NCBI GenBank assembly: GCA_021323555.1
Contig: JAJONP010000108.1
Span: 1 to 6,792 of the forward strand
From: Gammaproteobacteria bacterium
Lineage (GTDB): Bacteria > Pseudomonadota > Gammaproteobacteria > DSM-16500
DNA: 6,792 nucleotides
Reading direction: 5' to 3'
The notes beneath the pieces are model-generated. The model searched no databases, was not told where the DNA came from, and saw only the letters and a program-made list of their open reading frames with translations. This document shows, one piece after another, positions 5,735-6,792 of this stretch. The translations under genes and the position numbers were made by a program. Each line of letters begins with the position of its first letter. The first letter of the stretch is position 1.

Positions 5735-6792
5735 ATGCATATAATTAGGGCAGTATTTCTATTTATTGTTTTTACTGTTACTCCTTTTATTCCTCAGGTT
5801 TTTATCGCCCAGGCAGAAGCTGCTGCGCCACCTGCTTTTGCTAAATTTATTTCTATTTCTGATATCCATTTTGATCCTTTTATTGGGTGCGATGAGTTGC
5901 CTCATCCTTGTCCTATCATTAATGCGCTTTGTACAGCAGATACCCCAGCATGGGATAATATTTTTGAAAAATATCGTTCTGTCATGACAACACGTTATCA
6001 TCAGGACAGTGATTATTTATTATTAAAATCTACGTTGGCTGAATTGAAAACCTTAAATAAGCAAGAAAAACCTGCGTTTGTACTTTTACTGGGGGATTAT
6101 CTTGCCCATCACTTTCCTGAAAAATATAAAGAATATTCAGGCGATGAGTCACTTGCAGGTTATCATGCATTTGTGAAAAAGGTCATGCTTTATCTAAGCG
6201 ACCAACTGAATCAAATATCGGACGTGAAGAATTTTTATCCTGTGATAGGGAATAATGATTCTTATGATAGTAATTATAATAGTGTGCCTCACAGTCAGTT
6301 TTTATTTGATACGGCCCATAGCTTCGAAAAATTAATAAAAAACAAACAACAGCAAAAACTCTTTTTTGATGGATTCTCTAGCAATGGCTATTATTCTTTT
6401 TTATTAAATCCACATAGCCGTCTTATTGTATTAAATAGCGTATTTTTTTCAGAAAGGAATTCTGACACGCGCGCGCAACCTGCTGCAGAATCTGAATTGC
6501 GTTGGTTAAAATCTGAATTAGAACAATCACAACAACAACACCAAAGGGTTTTTATCGCGCTCCATATTCCAATGGGGGTTGATGTATTTAAAAGTTTGAA
6601 AGAATGTTTTAGGTTCGTTCGTGCTATTTGCCACCCTTTACTTTGGCGAGAAGAATATAATCAACAATTTTTGGCGTTATTACAACAATATGCACCTGTT
6701 ATTGCAGGCATCCTTCCAGGACATATTCATGCGGATGCATTTCAAATCTTATATACTTCAAAAATTGATTATTTTATTCCTGTGAGTTATAC
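5735..6792 (+). CDS. Exported calcineurin-like phosphodiesterase, acid sphingomyelinase-like family (3' end outside window)
   Basis: The open frame runs 352 codons to the window edge without a stop, so the C-terminus is missing. Residues 1-27 look like a Sec signal peptide: R5, a hydrophobic stretch 6-24, and an AQA site at 25-27 (AEA to 29 also possible), so the protein is probably periplasmic or secreted. Two-metal phosphoesterase motifs follow in order: SDIHFD (42-47), GDYLAHH (120-126), GNND (172-175), the lone metal histidine in ALHIPMG (H277) and GHIHAD (329-334). HIPxG and GHxHxD point to the acid sphingomyelinase-like group; GNND in place of GNHE is also known from PPN1-type endopolyphosphatases. 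The substrate could be a phospholipid, nucleotide or polyphosphate and cannot be chosen here. ATG 5735 is preferred over the in-frame ATG 5720 because GAGGA (5722-5726) sits eight bases upstream. It follows ettA by 37 bp with no visible terminator, so shared transcription is possible. Confidence 0.92.
   Translation, partial: MHIIRAVFLFIVFTVTPFIPQVFIAQAEAAAPPAFAKFISISDIHFDPFIGCDELPHPCPIINALCTADTPAWDNIFEKYRSVMTTRYHQDSDYLLLKSTLAELKTLNKQEKPAFVLLLGDYLAHHFPEKYKEYSGDESLAGYHAFVKKVMLYLSDQLNQISDVKNFYPVIGNNDSYDSNYNSVPHSQFLFDTAHSFEKLIKNKQQQKLFFDGFSSNGYYSFLLNPHSRLIVLNSVFFSERNSDTRAQPAAESELRWLKSELEQSQQQHQRVFIALHIPMGVDVFKSLKECFRFVRAICHPLLWREEYNQQFLALLQQYAPVIAGILPGHIHADAFQILYTSKIDYFIPVSY

Noticed and set aside
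5759..6001. Overlapping frames on both strands at the 5' end of the phosphodiesterase gene
   Set aside because: The correct frame starts at 5735 and shows a signal peptide and ordered catalytic motifs; the others are Leu- or Lys/Arg-rich shadows.

Overview
The window looks like chromosomal DNA from an AT-rich gammaproteobacterium. The main evidence is an EttA that, as I recall the E. coli protein, matches it almost motif for motif, plus a RhlE-type DEAD-box helicase and a bacterial-type tRNA-Thr. AT-rich codon use and an exported acid-sphingomyelinase-like phosphodiesterase suggest the Legionella/Coxiella side of the class, but that placement is inference and no marker here proves it. I see no transposase, integrase, phage gene or CRISPR array.

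Layout. The left third lies on the minus strand: an APC-superfamily amino acid permease (1549 to 167) is followed by tRNA-Thr(CGU) (97 to 25). A divergent intergenic region of 308 bp (1550-1857) holds an 8-bp inverted repeat near the permease and a 7-bp stem in the likely helicase leader. From 1858 everything is on the plus strand: a RhlE-like RNA helicase whose basic tail is built from five 57-bp tandem repeats (1858-3468); a 36-residue lysine-rich protein with its own good promoter (3641-3751); a non-coding stretch with a GGTGGATTA/TAATCCACC palindrome and weaker inverted repeats (3752-4023); ettA (4024-5697); and, 37 bp later, a secreted calcineurin-like phosphodiesterase that runs off the right edge (5735 onwards).

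How the genes relate. Several products act on RNA or translation: a tRNA, an RNA helicase, the ribosome-binding ATPase EttA, and perhaps the tiny cationic protein. This is ordinary housekeeping content and does not form an obvious single pathway. The permease and the exported phosphodiesterase act at the cell envelope. The short gap without a visible terminator between ettA and the phosphodiesterase allows co-transcription.

No convincing new multi-gene system is visible. The items most worth a second look are the tiny lysine-rich gene, the in-frame tandem repeat array in the helicase tail, the palindromic repeat at 3760-3800, the C7 tract near the start of ettA, and the exported phosphodiesterase with a GNND metal motif.
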